From Lactuca virosa (lineage: Eukaryota; Streptophyta; Magnoliopsida; Asterales; Asteraceae), in the NCBI GenBank assembly GCA_928212115.1, contig CAKMRJ010003334.1:26176681-26240680 (forward strand): a stretch of 64,000 nucleotides of DNA, in the 5' to 3' direction. The notes under the pieces were generated by a model, which did not search any database, was not told the origin of the DNA, and saw nothing but the letters and a program-made list of their open reading frames with translations. This document shows, piece by piece, positions 42,331-53,203 of this stretch. How positions within the stretch are numbered: the first letter of the stretch is position 1; every line of letters begins with the position of its first letter. Both the position numbers and the translations under genes were made by a program.

Positions 42331-43700
42331 TGATATATACATATTTATTCATATAATTCATGCATTATCTTAATCTTTTATGTTGGATTTGTGTCAATTG
42401 TTGAACAAAAGATGCTTAATTGGTTGAAAATTTATTTTGCAGCAGCCAAGACATGGTCGAAAATAATAGGAAGCGGAATTGGTGAATGGAAGCTAGGATC
42501 TTGGATTTTTAAAGAAGAAAAAACTTTTCAAGACCACGTCGTGGTGGATTGAAGATTCGTGATGGATTATTGCCTTGTCGGATACACTTTTTTAATGAAG
42601 ACCACGATGTGTTGGTTATTAACCACGCCGTGGTGTGCCGTTTTTCATTTTCTATTTATAGATCGTTTTCTTTCTCAAGCCTAACTTATGCTGGAAGTTT
42701 TTATCGACTTTTGGAGGCTAGAGACATCCTTTGGAAGCTGTGGAGTGTAGAATTCGGTTCTAAGCTTGATTTTGAAAAGATCTAAGGGAAATTATCTCTA
42801 TTTTACTTAATTCCTTTGTTTTCATTATGTTTGCAAGAGTGAATTTTGTTTCTATGCTTTTATTTGCTGAAGTTATGGGCCAAAAAACCCTAACTTTCTT
42901 TTAGAGTAGAGGATCTTACAACTATATGTTGATTTTTTGGTTTTGGATTATGTTAATTTGATTATTTGTCATGTTAGCTTGTTAAACGAACCTTTACATG
43001 TTAATGATAATTATTTTTCTGTTAATTACTGAGTTTAATTGAGATTGTATGACTATCTTTCTTGAGTTGCTTGAATCTTATAGTTTTGTAATCATCAAGA
43101 TTGTAAGACTAGTGTTTTGAAAAAAACATAAGATTAGTTAGAAAAGTAAGTAAATTGATGTGTGAGTTATATATGATGACCAACCATATATGAAATTAAT
43201 TTAATCAACCAATTTAATTAATCACCATTATAAGTCTATCATGATTCGAACTTGATACTAGTGAACTTGTTTGCTAAAGGATTAGTTTAGTGAACATTAA
43301 TCTACTCACATTAGAAGTCGGTAATTGATGAGACATTAATCCATTGCACTTTCCACAAAATCAACCATAGGAGTAAGTGAATCGTATCTAAACGGAAGTA
43401 TCTTTTATATTCTTGATTCAAATCGTCTTTTGTTCCTTGATTAGTTGTTAATTGATTCCTTGCTAAGTGTTTGAGTGAATATTTAAGTTTCTAGTCTTGT
43501 AAAACTAGTGAACCCCCCCCCCCCCCCTTTAATCATTGTTTAAATTAGTTAACATTAGTAATAATTTTAATTATCATTTCTGTTTCATGTGTTCGATACC
43601 CTACTTACCTGCATTAAACTGCTATTCGATTAGGTAGACTTCCTATCGTGTGTTAGTTTTTGACTGGATTAGATGGATTAAAACTAGTATATATTTCACA
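42331..43700 (+). repeat. A1 5' LTR (about 1.37 kb)
   Basis: It starts TGATATATACATA and ends near TATATATTTCA(CA) at 43698-43700, with near-inverted ends. A C15 tract is at 43513-43527. CCACGNCGTGG palindromes are at 42535-42545, 42600-42612 and 42624-42634, as in the unrelated G1 and E LTRs, and similar ones follow the PBS at 43858-43890. Confidence 0.8.
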
Positions 43701-43711
43701 TATAGAGTGTT

Positions 43712-43728
43712 TGGCGCCGTTGCCGTGG
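43712..43728 (+). promoter_or_regulatory. A1 primer binding site (tRNA-Asp type)
   Basis: TGGCGCCGTTGCCGTGG shortly after the LTR end. TGGCGCCGTTGCCGGGG is the known PBS of Athila/Tat-lineage gypsy elements, so one base differs. Confidence 0.9.
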
Positions 43729-44179
43729 AACGATTCAATAATAGTTAATTTTATTTGCTGATTGTTTTCGATCCTTTGTGTAAGATTTTTCTCATATAAA
43801 GTTACAAGTTTTCTTTTTAAAAGTTTTATTATCGTTTTTAGTTATGTTTTGCATTAACCACGCCGTGGTCAGTAATAACCACGTCGTGCTGAGCGTACTT
43901 CCAGTTTTTGTTTTCTTCTTTTTTGTTTGTTTTACGCGTAATTTTCTGTTTTGTTTAAGTTAGTTTATGACCTGAAGATCCAAATCTCCAGTAATACCAC
44001 CATTATATGATCTGGAACCAGCTTTTCATAAAAAGAAGGACAAAAAAATCAGGGACTCAGGCGACAATTCGCAATCAAGCAATTTTGAAAGATTCGAGAA
44101 AACTCACGATAAGAAGGCAGCGGATCACAAGCCCGAGACACCTATATCTGAAACAAAGAGTGAACACAAACCAGAAGTA
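43729..44179 (+). other. A1 leader
   Basis: Non-coding sequence with palindromes CCACGCCGTGG and CCACGTCGTG at 43858-43890. Some gag-like coding text may begin before 44180, but no start can be chosen. Confidence 0.6.
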
Positions 44180-44925
44180 GTGATGGCAGACATTGCAGAC
44201 ATGACGATAGAGGAATATAAGAAGCGGAAGCATGACGATACTGGGCCATGTCTTGTGCAACTCGCAATTCCAACAGTAGCAAATTTCGAGCTGAAAGGTC
44301 ACATACTTGCCCAACTGAAGGAAATTCCATTCTACGGGAAATACCATGAGGATGCCTACAAGCACATTGATGAGGTCAATGATATCTCCGACTATTTCAA
44401 CATTCCAAATGTGCCACGCGATACATTGCTACTAAGGATGCTACCGGTTACATTTAAAGGAGTCGGAAAATATTGAATAAAGGCACTCCCTCCAGGATCG
44501 ATAGCAACATGGCCAAAGATGCGTGAAGAGTTCATACAACAATTACACCATCGAAAGTCGCGAAGTTGAGGAAAGCAATTGCCAATTTTGAACAGCTGGG
44601 AGGCAAATCACTTTATAAGGCGTGGGAAAGAAACAAGGGCTTACTGAGAAATTGCCCCCATAATGATATCAATGTACAACAAGAAGTCTCCATTTTCTAT
44701 GACGGGGTAAATGTAACAACCAGGAAGCTCCTTGATTCCCAAGGACAACTCACGAAGAAACCACCACCTACAATAAGGGGATTGATCGAAGACTTCTCTA
44801 AACATTCAAGAGAATATCATAATCCTCGTAATGACACAACTAGAGGGACGGTGAACGCAACTTCTGATGATATGGAAACAGTAATGGCCAAGTTGGATAG
44901 CATGGAGCATGATGAAAAAGGCTGA
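44180..44925 (+). pseudogene. A1 gag fragment (Athila type)
   Basis: Two plus-strand frames: 44180-44476 (FELKGHILAQLKEIPFYGK, DAYKHIDEVNDI, FNIPNVPRDTLLLRMLP, a strongly conserved Athila/retrotrans_gag signature) and 44566-44925 (FEQLGGKSLYKAWERNKGLL, ..FYDGVN, LLDSQGQLTKKPPP). A stop at 44474 and a frameshift near 44560 break it. The C-terminal nucleocapsid is missing. Confidence 0.9.
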
Positions 44926-45475
44926 TTGGTCAGCAAAGGAGATTTGCTCAGATGAACCTACCATTGAAGCTTTGAATAAGACGATGAATAAAAGAGGGAG
45001 AGTAGTTTTTGTTGTAAGGGTTTTGTGAATAGTGTTTGCGGTGAGAGAAAGTGAACTGTCCAAAACCATTGTATATGGTATGTTATGAGTGGTGAGAGAA
45101 ATCCATCGTTCCACATTCCTGTACGCCGTAAAATCAGCCTGTAATATCGTCCCAGCTCATCAACAGGTGTCAGATGTCGTTGTAACAGACACGCATGTTG
45201 TCAGGGAATTCAAAAGTCGCGCCTGAATTTAGTTTTCATCTTTTGAAATACCGTCGTTTCGGAATTGACACATTCGGAATCCACCAGCTTTGTAACATTG
45301 ATATGTTCTCATAATTAAAGTAACATATCGGAATTAGAACCAGACTTTGAAAAATCACAAGGATTTGTGTGCAAGAGTGTGCCAAAGATAAAGAAATAAA
45401 GAAAATCTAATTTTAAGGTTTTTATGATGTCAAACAAATTGACATGAGTATCAGATGGATCCTGGGCAACGATAT
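44926..45475. other. Unassigned 550 bp between A1 gag and B2
   Basis: No frame longer than about 100 codons and no family resemblance that I recognise. It contains a small inverted repeat GATATGTT/AACATATC around 45299-45328. It could be A1 internal sequence, another short insertion or captured genomic DNA. Confidence 0.45.
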
Positions 45476-46452
45476 TGTCACTCCCCTAAACCGGAACGGC
45501 GGAAACGTTCGGGAGCGGATGACGTCATGTACAGTATCACAACAATTGCATAATAGTAATCAAAGTACACAACCATTACATTGAATAAGTATAGTTTTAC
45601 ATTCGTGTTCAAATCAATGTATACTTGACACCAAAATGTATATCAAAAACTAAAAGACATGAGTCTATGAAGCTCCGTCTTCTCAAAACCTGTGGATACA
45701 TGTTTACTGATTTCCTAAGAATACAAGTAGTTTTGAAAATAGTGTCAACAATTAAGTTGGTGAGTTCATAAGCATGTTTGTAACTGAAATCTGTTATTTG
45801 TTCCTTGAAAATGAAAGTACGTTTTCCTAGAAAATCCTATATTTTCTGTTGTAAATGAGTTGTAGTCTTAATACCCTAAGACCAAAATGTGTAAATGTTA
45901 TTGTACTCTGAGATAGTATAATGTAGTTTTAATTCACATAAAACCATGAAGAGTATATTTTATCTGCACCGGATTAGTATTTCGTATTTGTATTTGTATA
46001 AAAACTGTGTAATTGTAGGTGCCTGGATTCACCAGCTGTACTTGTAAAATATTTCATTATAGTTTTATTATTTAATAAAACTATGTGAAGTTGTTTACTT
46101 ATTCATAAACTAATCGTATTGTTCAATACCAAATTGGGAGTTATCATAACCATGCTTGATGACCTAAGATGGCCTGAACACGACGTTCTTCAGGCGTCAC
46201 AATCGATACAACATTTGTCACCCCAGGCCTGCCGGCCTAACTGTAGCGAACAGTTAAGGTGTGGGATTGTCAGTCCCGTATAGATATATACACAAGTGTC
46301 ACGCTCTCCCTCCAGGAGACTCTGCTTATAATTTCAGGACTAGGTTGGTATTTCGATAAGTACGTGAGGTGTGTCTCACAAATGCTATATTGACGTTTAC
46401 GTGTAGAATAATAAAAAGTCATTTTTATGATAAATAACTTTACGTATGTTCC

Positions 46453-46632
46453 ATAAACTATATCTATTATAGTTTATATCTTTGTTTTCTGTAATGTATT
46501 CTGAACTTGGTAATATAGTACATATGATCCATAAACTATACCTATTATAGTTTATATGTTTGTTTTCCGTATTGTATCTCGACTGTGTTAAATGATATGT
46601 AAGTTCCATAAACTATACCTATTATAGTTTAT
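46453..46632 (-). repeat. Triplicated hairpin in B2 3' LTR
   Basis: Three units about 78 bp apart, each with perfect 10-bp stem ATAAACTATA / TATAGTTTAT and loop T/CCTAT. B2's 5' LTR has the same set at 54084-54263. Confidence 0.85.
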
Positions 46633-46764
46633 ATGTATGTGTTCTACTAAAATGGAAAACCTTTGTATTGTTACGTAACATTGCAAAAATAATATTTTTG
46701 TTTACAAGTTTTAAATGATTTTATCCTTATATAAATAAAATATTTATATAATTATGATTAAAAA

Positions 46765-46860
46765 GGCAGTCGAATAAATAATTCCACCCTAATCCCACAA
46801 CCAAACAAGGAACAGGAAATAGAGTAACATTATCAATTCTAAGCCTATTGAACATTGATT
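46765..46860 (-). repeat. B palindromic module, copy 6
   Basis: On the element strand: inner stem ACTCTA / TAGGGT (two G-U pairs), core 46786-46825, loop TTCCTTGTTTGGTTGTGG. Outer arms GGC..AGAATTGATAAT and ATTATTTATTC..GCC. Confidence 0.68.
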
Positions 46861-47787
46861 ATATATATATATATATATTATATATATATATATATTATAT
46901 ATAATATTATATATATTATATGGGTGTATGTGTTTAATAACGACAACGATTGATAAAATATTGAAATCATTTAGATATTAACACAAAATTTCTTGTGTTA
47001 CTCTTGTATTCCCCCCCCCCCCCTAAAACAGTGAAAAATCATGAAAACATAGGGGTATGAACTCACCTCGAGTGTGATAGCGGTTTTGATAACGGGATAG
47101 AAACGGTGACTTCTAGCTAGAATACGGGGAGCTAATCGTGTCCTAATTGTTTTAAACACATAATAATATGTAAATATTATGATCTAACATAATAATGATT
47201 GTAATAATACTAGTTTATAAAGACTTACAATGATTTCTTAAGGAGAAGTGGTTGGAAGAATCAAACTCTTGGAAATGTTAGCCTTTAATCGTAGAAAGAC
47301 AAGAGGTTTGAATTTGAGAGAGAAATGAGGTGAAAATGTCTACTGGAAATGTAAAATGAATCAAATTCATATTTTAAATAGGGAGTAACTATGAGGCGGT
47401 GAGGTATTGCAAGTGGGGTTATCGAATTGGTTAGTGTGCAAAAAGGGATAAAACGGGTTCTTCGGTCTACTGTTCATCCGAGATCACCTTGATTTCGGTC
47501 AAGATTTTCAGTTTGAAGTGATGTTTGCGGTCAAGCTGTTTGCGGTCCGAAGAAGTCTCTTCGCAGGTTTGCGGTCTTGACCGAAAACCCGATTTCGATC
47601 TTCGCATTTGATTCACATTTGGTGTTTTTGTCCAAGTGTTATAAATTTCTAAATTCTAAAACACTTATATAATAAAGTTATTTCTACTATTTAAGCCTTA
47701 TAAATTTACAAAATTAAAAAATTGACTTTTATTTAGTAAGTTTGACTATTATTGACTTTTGTTGACTCTAAATAACGGGTTGTTACA

Positions 47788-47799
47788 ATATCCCCCTGT
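47788..47799 (-). promoter_or_regulatory. B2 polypurine tract
   Basis: The plus strand ATATCCCCCTGT gives ACAGGGGGATAT on the element strand, next to the LTR. Confidence 0.88.
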
Positions 47800-47829
47800 T
47801 AGAGGGAATTTCGTCCCGAAATTGTTTGT

Positions 47830-49430
47830 AAAGTGGTATTCATGAACTAGGGAAAAGATGTGGGTACTTTTGTTTCATTTGATCTTCCCGTTCCCAAGTG
47901 AATTCAGGTCCCCGCTTGGCATTCAGGCGAACCTTCACTATTGGTATATGGCTTTGTTTTGTTCTCTTGACTTCCTTGTCCATGACCTCCACTGGTTCTT
48001 CTACAAAGTGTAGACTCTCGTTTAAATCGATTTCTTCGAGTGGGATTACAAGAGTCTCGTCAGACAGACACTTCTTGAGATTAGATATGTGAAAAGTGGG
48101 ATGAATGTTACTGAGTTCATGCGGTAGATTGAGTTTATATGCAACCAGACCGATTCATCTCAAATGGTCTGATGTACCTTGGATTAAGTTTTCCATGTTT
48201 TCCGAAACGTATCATTCCTTTCCAGGGTGAGACCTTTAATAGAACGCGGTCACCAACCTGAAATTCCAAACGTTTTCGTCATTTGTCCGCATAACTCTTT
48301 TGTCTGTCTCTAGAGGCTTTCAAACGTTCTCGTATTTGGACGATTTTCTCTGTTGTTTCTTGAATGATCTCAGGACCGGTTAAAGTACTGTCGGGTACTT
48401 GGTTCTTGGCTAGTTGTGTATCACCCACTTCAGCCCAACATAGAGGAGATCTGCACTTAAGGCCATAGAGGGCTTCAAAGGGAGCAACTTTGATGCTAGT
48501 GTGATAGCTATTGTTGTACGAGAATTCGATGAGTGGTAAATGGGTATCCCAAGCTTTACCAAAATCTATCACACAAGTTCTCAACATGTCTTCTAGTGGT
48601 TGTATGGTTCTCTCGCTTTGCCCATCAGTCTGAGGATGGTACGCTGTACTCATGTCAAGATTTGTTCCCAAGGACTTTTTTACAGTGATTGCCAAAACCG
48701 CAAGGTAAATCTACTATCTCGGTCAGAGATAATGGATATTGGCACACCATGCAATCGTACTATCTCTTTAATGTACGTCCTTGTTAACTTCTCTATTTTG
48801 TCAGTTTCTTTTATTGGCAGGAAGTGTTCGGATTTGGTTAATCTGTCGACGATTACCCAAATGGTGTCATGACCACCCGTTGTCTTGGGTAACTTGGTTA
48901 TGAAATCCATAGTTATCCGCTCCCACTTCCATTCGGGTATTTCTGGTTGTAGTAGTAAACCCGAAGGCTTCTGATATTCTAGCTAGACTTTGGCGCAAGT
49001 CAGACACTTGCCCACATAGGTAGCAATTTCAGCTTTCATGTTCGGCCACCAATAGATTTTCTTGAGGTCCAGATACATCTTGTCTAAACCTGGATAAACG
49101 GAGTATTGAGTTTTATAGGCTTCGTTCATGACAACATATCTATAGCCACCAAACTTCGGTGTACAAATCTGATTCATGAGATAACGAACTCTGTCACCCT
49201 TGATTTCCAAGTTCTTTTCCATTCCTCTTAAGGCTTCACCTGTCACATTCTCGGGTTTTAAGGCTTCCAGCTGAGCCTATTTGATTTGAGCGGACAGGTG
49301 CAAATGGATTGTCATAGTTAGATACTTTACTCGGCGACCCCAGTACTCTTTCCGACTAAGGGCATCTGCTACTACATTGGCTTTGTCGGGATGATAGCGA
49401 ATCTCGCATTCGTAATCATTGAGTAGTTCC
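47830..49430 (-). pseudogene. B2 integrase with chromodomain
   Basis: On the minus strand: RNase H end/zinc region including YWWPNMKAEIATYVGKCLTC (49246-48983), core start WKWERITMDFITKLPK and VIVDRLTKSEHF (48910), ISDRDSRFT (about 48720), SMSTAYHPQTDGQSERT-like text with the catalytic E in TDGQSER (48650), then FEALYGLKCRSPLCW and QKSYADKRRK-type tail (48300). The end has HPTFHISNLKKCLSDETLV and a chromodomain ..GPEFTWERED (47900-48100). Stops occur near 48680 and 48990, and the tail is in another frame. The catalytic D, D, E positions appear preserved in sequence. Confidence 0.92.
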
Positions 49431-50730
49431 ACCCATCATCGCTGAATCATGTTCAGTTCTTTTTGATTGAATATGTGTTGGAGGCTTTTGTGGTCTGTAA
49501 AGACTGTGCATTTTGTACCATAAAGGTAATGCCTCCAGATCTTCAGAGCAAAAACCATTGCTCCCAGTTCAAGGTCGTGTGTGGTATAGTTGACCTCGTG
49601 GTTCTTAAGCTGTCTCGAGGCATAGGATATGACCTTTCCTCGCTGCATAAGAACGCATCCTAGCCCTTGCTTGGACGCATCGTAGTAAACTACAAAATCT
49701 TCCGTCCCTTCTGGGAGGGAGAAAATCGGTGCGCTGCATATGGCTCGCTTTAGTGTCTGGAAAGCAGTTTCTTGTTTCTCCTCCCAGCTGAAGGTTACAC
49801 CCTTCTGAGTCAGTGTGGTGAGGGGTTTTGCGATTTTGGAGAAGTTTTGGATGAACCTAATATAATTGCCAGCAAGACCTAGAAATTGACGAATCTCTGT
49901 TGGGGTTCGTGGGGTCGCCCATTTTTCGATAGCATTGATCTTGGAGGGATCCACATGTATCCCTTCTTCGCTGACTACATGACCCAATAAATCTACCTTC
50001 CGGATCAGGAATTCACACTTTGAGAACTTCGCATACAACTTCTCTGCCCTTAATGTTTCCAATACTTGACGTAACTGTTGGTTGTGCTCTTCCTTACTTC
50101 AGGAATAGACTAGAATGTCGTCGATGAAAACTATTACGAACTTATCTAAATAAGGTCGACACACGCGGTTCATCAGGTCCACGAACACTGCGGGCGCATT
50201 CGTTAGACCGAAAGGCATCACTACGAATTCATAGTGACCGTAATGAGTTCTAAAGGCGGTCTTTGGAATATGATCCTCCTGGACTCGTAGCTGATGGTAT
50301 CCTAATCTTAGGTCAATATTGGAGAAGAAACTGGCTCCTTGAAGTTGATCGCAGAGGTCGTCTATTCGCGGTAGAGGGTATCGGTTCTTAATGGTAAGCT
50401 TGGTTAGTTCATGGTAACCTATTCACATTCGGAACGATCCATCCTTCTTTTTCACGAACAGGACCGGTGTTCCCCAGTGTGAGAATCTTGGTCTTATGAA
50501 CCCTTTCTTAGAAGTTTGTTTAATTGGCTGGATAGTTCCTGCATCTCTGACAGTGCTAAAACGATACGGGGATTTGGCTACAGGGGTAGCTCCGGGAATC
50601 AAGTCGATTCGAAATTCGACTTGGCGTTCAGGAGGAACTCCCGGGAGATCTTCGGGAAAAACATCAGGGAAATCACAAACTTCAGGGATATCCTTGATGT
50701 TTTCCACTTCTTGTGTCTTATCTACCACGT
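49431..50730 (-). pseudogene. B2 reverse transcriptase and RNase H
   Basis: The frame starting at 50728 holds FPDVFPEDLPGVPPER, EFRIDLIPGATPVAKSPYR and PVLFVKKKDGSFRM; a stop follows at 50423. RT continues as NRYPLPRIDDL, GYHQLRV, HYGHYEFVVMPF, LTNAP and catalytic FIDDILVYS (about 50108-50140), then a stop. From 50062: LYAKFSKCEFLI, FLGLAGNYIRFI, then RNase H (FVVYYDASKQGLGCVLMQ, GKVISYASRQLK, HDLELGAMVFALK, FTDHKSLQHIF). Only three or so substitutions to stops separate it from an open frame. It would synthesise element cDNA. Confidence 0.94.
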
Positions 50731-51180
50731 GAGCTAAGAAGGCACAATAATCTTTGCGAAGATACTTCTGGGCCTTGACGCAAGAAATGATTTGAAGGTT
50801 CGTATCGGGTTTGTCGCCATAGATAAGGAGGGACTCGCTACTTTGCAGATTAAGATGAATGGCTTTTCATAACATAGGATATCAGAACGGTGAAGACTTA
50901 ACCAATCCATGCTGATGATAATGTCGAAGCTTTTTATTGAGACCGACATAAGGTCAATTTGGAAAGAATAGTTGTATAGAGTAAGGGTACATCCTATGTA
51001 TATGTCGTTAGTACTCTCGGTCTTTCCGTTTGGGGATTTTGTTTTAGTAGGTGTTTGAATTTATGGCTCACGAAGCTTTTCTCCGCACCACTATCAAAAA
51101 GACTGCATACGTAAGAATTGTTGAGAAGAAACGTACTGGTGATCACAGTAGGATCTGCTATCGCTTCTTCGTGACCAATT
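50731..51180 (-). pseudogene. B2 aspartic protease
   Basis: STFLLNNSYVCSLFDSGAEKSFVS gives the active-site DSGA (about 51090). The later SFDIIISMDWLSLHRSDILC is the conserved second half of gypsy proteases. A frame change lies between them at about 50970. Confidence 0.88.
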
Positions 51181-52298
51181 GCCAATACTCTTCCCACACC
51201 ACCAGCATTCCTTGTCTTTGGGCAGTCTCTCCTGAAGTGTCCGGTTTCACCACACCCATAACAAGCCTGGCTTACTCCCACACCAAGGACTTGGGAGATG
51301 GGTGGTGCTGGTGCTTTACAGAAACAGGCGGTGTGCCCCTTCCTGTTGCAGTTTTTGCAGTGCATTTCCCTACAAACTCCCGTGTGATGGAAGTTGCACT
51401 TATTACACTTTGGCAAATTTCCAGCATATCGACTCGAGGTTGTTGGAGTAGTAGGAAACAGTGGTAGGAATAGAAGCAAGAACAACAACGGGAACAGTAG
51501 CAGCGTGTACTGCCAAAGTTTGTTGTTTCTTTGAAGGCTCTTTTGACGATTGCCCCTTTCGTTTGTTCCAGAACTTCTTTTTGCTGCCTCCTTCTGTGGA
51601 TTGTTCAGGAGTGGTTGTCATGGAGCCTTGGCGAAATCCATGATCTACGAGTGTTTGTGCCAGTCGTTTGGCGCTTTCAAAAGTAAGTGGATTGGCAGCT
51701 ATAACGTTTCCTTGGGTCGGGGTAGTTAACCCCCAGATGTACCTTTCCACTTTCTTACTCTCCGGGGTGACCATCCCGGGACACAAAAGAGCCAGGTCAC
51801 TGAATCTAGCAGTATAAGAAGCAATGTCGGAGTCCTTCATCGTTAGACCCCCACAGTTCTTGTTATAGCTTTTGCACCTCGCCCCTCGGGCATTACTCCA
51901 CTAACATTAGGACTTTTAAATCTTCCCATGTCGTAGAATTGGCTACTGGGAGAGATAATGACTTGGCAAAGCCATTCCACCAAGAGAGGGCTCTGTCCAA
52001 GAAGGTACATGCTACAAATTTTACTTTGCTAACACCGATTCGGTTTTCTAGAACCAGTGTGTTAGAGCAATGACACCTCCAGTGCCATCGAAGGATTTGG
52101 GTCTGGCGTTCGTGAAGTCTTTATAAGAACATTCCCTTGGGTGTCCGAGACTTTCCCCGTGATTAAAGTTGTGGGAACCACTACCGGCCCCACTAGCACC
52201 ACTGGAAGTGGTGGAGTTGGTGGCGGTGGTTGAGGTGGTGGCGGTGGTGGAGTTGGTGGAGTATTGTTGAAACGCCTATTTGATTTATGTGGCGGCAT
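51181..52298 (-). pseudogene. B2 gag
   Basis: The start Met at 52298 opens a proline-rich N-terminus (PPTPPPPPPQPPPP). The capsid domain is in decayed frames (52060-51850), then an open frame from 51840 (DSDIASYTARFSDLALLCP, ESKKVERYIWGL) typical of gypsy gag. After another frame shift comes the nucleocapsid: CNKCNFHHTGVC, CKNCNRKGHTACFC and CYGCGETGHFRRDC. Three frames are needed, so it is inactive. Confidence 0.88.
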
Positions 52299-53189
52299 CT
52301 TTTTCTATAAGATTTAGAGAGGAAATGATTATAAGTCCTCTATAGTAGTTACGAGTCAGGTGATATTGAACAAGATATATCTTAGTTCTAAACGTATCAT
52401 ATCCTGACTTTCATAGTGTTCTGCGATTTACAATAGAAGTTTACTAATATAAGTAAACAATCGCAATTTCAATTCATGAAATTTATAGCAACACTTCTAA
52501 GGAATTTGTATAGTATGACTCATACTAGGTCCCCCTATAATCACATAGTGTATACAAATTATATATAATCAAAACTAAATAGACCTTCGAATAAGTGATC
52601 CTACTCTAAATCCACAACCAAACAAGGAACAAGAAATAAAGCTAAATCACAAATTCTAAGTCTATAAAATCTTAATTATATATAACTCTTACGTATACAC
52701 TTAGTAATTATAGATCTACCAGTAAAAGTCCTTTGTTTTCACATGATTGATTCTAGTAAGAAAGACCTTCTTGAATATTGTTGTTTCAGTGTTATAGTGC
52801 CATAAAATACTCCTATAGTATTTTAACTTTATGTTTGGTTATAGAATTCTTCTGGTATACTGATTTTGGTAATTTTTAGACTTGTTGCAACACCATGGTC
52901 ACTGCCAAACACATGTTGGTCGTATCTCAAATATATATAGTTGATCAGACTATATTTATTCCAGATAGGATTGCATAACTGTCTAGGTTTAACTATAGTG
53001 TTCAACATCTAAATACTTTTGTGTAGTTCTCACTTTGATATTGTTTCTTATATGTATGCATGTTAGTATACTTCTTATAACATACTTAGATTTTAAAAGT
53101 ATACTTTTAGTCAGATCGTTTCAACCCCATTATATTTATAGTTGTATATCTTTTGTGGTTTGATATACTTAGTTCACTATAAACAAAAT
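52299..53189 (-). other. B2 leader
   Basis: Non-coding, matching B1 22477-23950 in order. It contains module copy 7 (52548-52700). The text at 52790-53000 pairs with B1 22480-22760. Confidence 0.85.
52548..52700 (-). repeat. B palindromic module, copy 7
   Basis: Outer arms GTGTATAC (52548-52555) and GTATACAC (52693-52700) with TATATATAAT next to both. Core 52603-52643 with the conserved loop on the minus strand. Confidence 0.75.
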
Positions 53190-53203
53190 CTTTGATACCA
53201 ATC
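53190..53203 (-). promoter_or_regulatory. B2 primer binding site
   Basis: The plus strand TTTGATACCAATC gives GATTGGTATCAAA on the element strand, three bases from the LTR end. It is the initiator tRNA-Met type, with the 3' part of the match lost. Confidence 0.85.

Larger units (their letters stand above)
42331..45475 (+). mobile_element. Athila-like gypsy A1, 5' end, cut by B2
   Basis: LTR (42331-43700), PBS of tRNA-Asp type and a gag fragment. No pol is visible before B2 begins at 45476. The segment 44926-45475 is counted here only by position. Confidence 0.8.
45476..47787 (-). repeat. B2 3' LTR (2312 bp)
   Basis: It reads TGTCACTCCCC ... GGGTTGTTACA on the plus strand. The right end abuts the minus-strand PPT. 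It contains three copies of the ATAAACTATA hairpin (46453-46477, 46531-46555, 46608-46632; about 78-bp period), module copy 6, (TA)n (46858-46920) and a C13 tract (47011-47023; G10 in B1 at the same place). Confidence 0.92.

Noticed and set aside
51051..51467. 138-codon plus-strand frame
   Set aside because: Antisense shadow of B2 gag/protease, which has clear zinc knuckles and DSGA on the minus strand.
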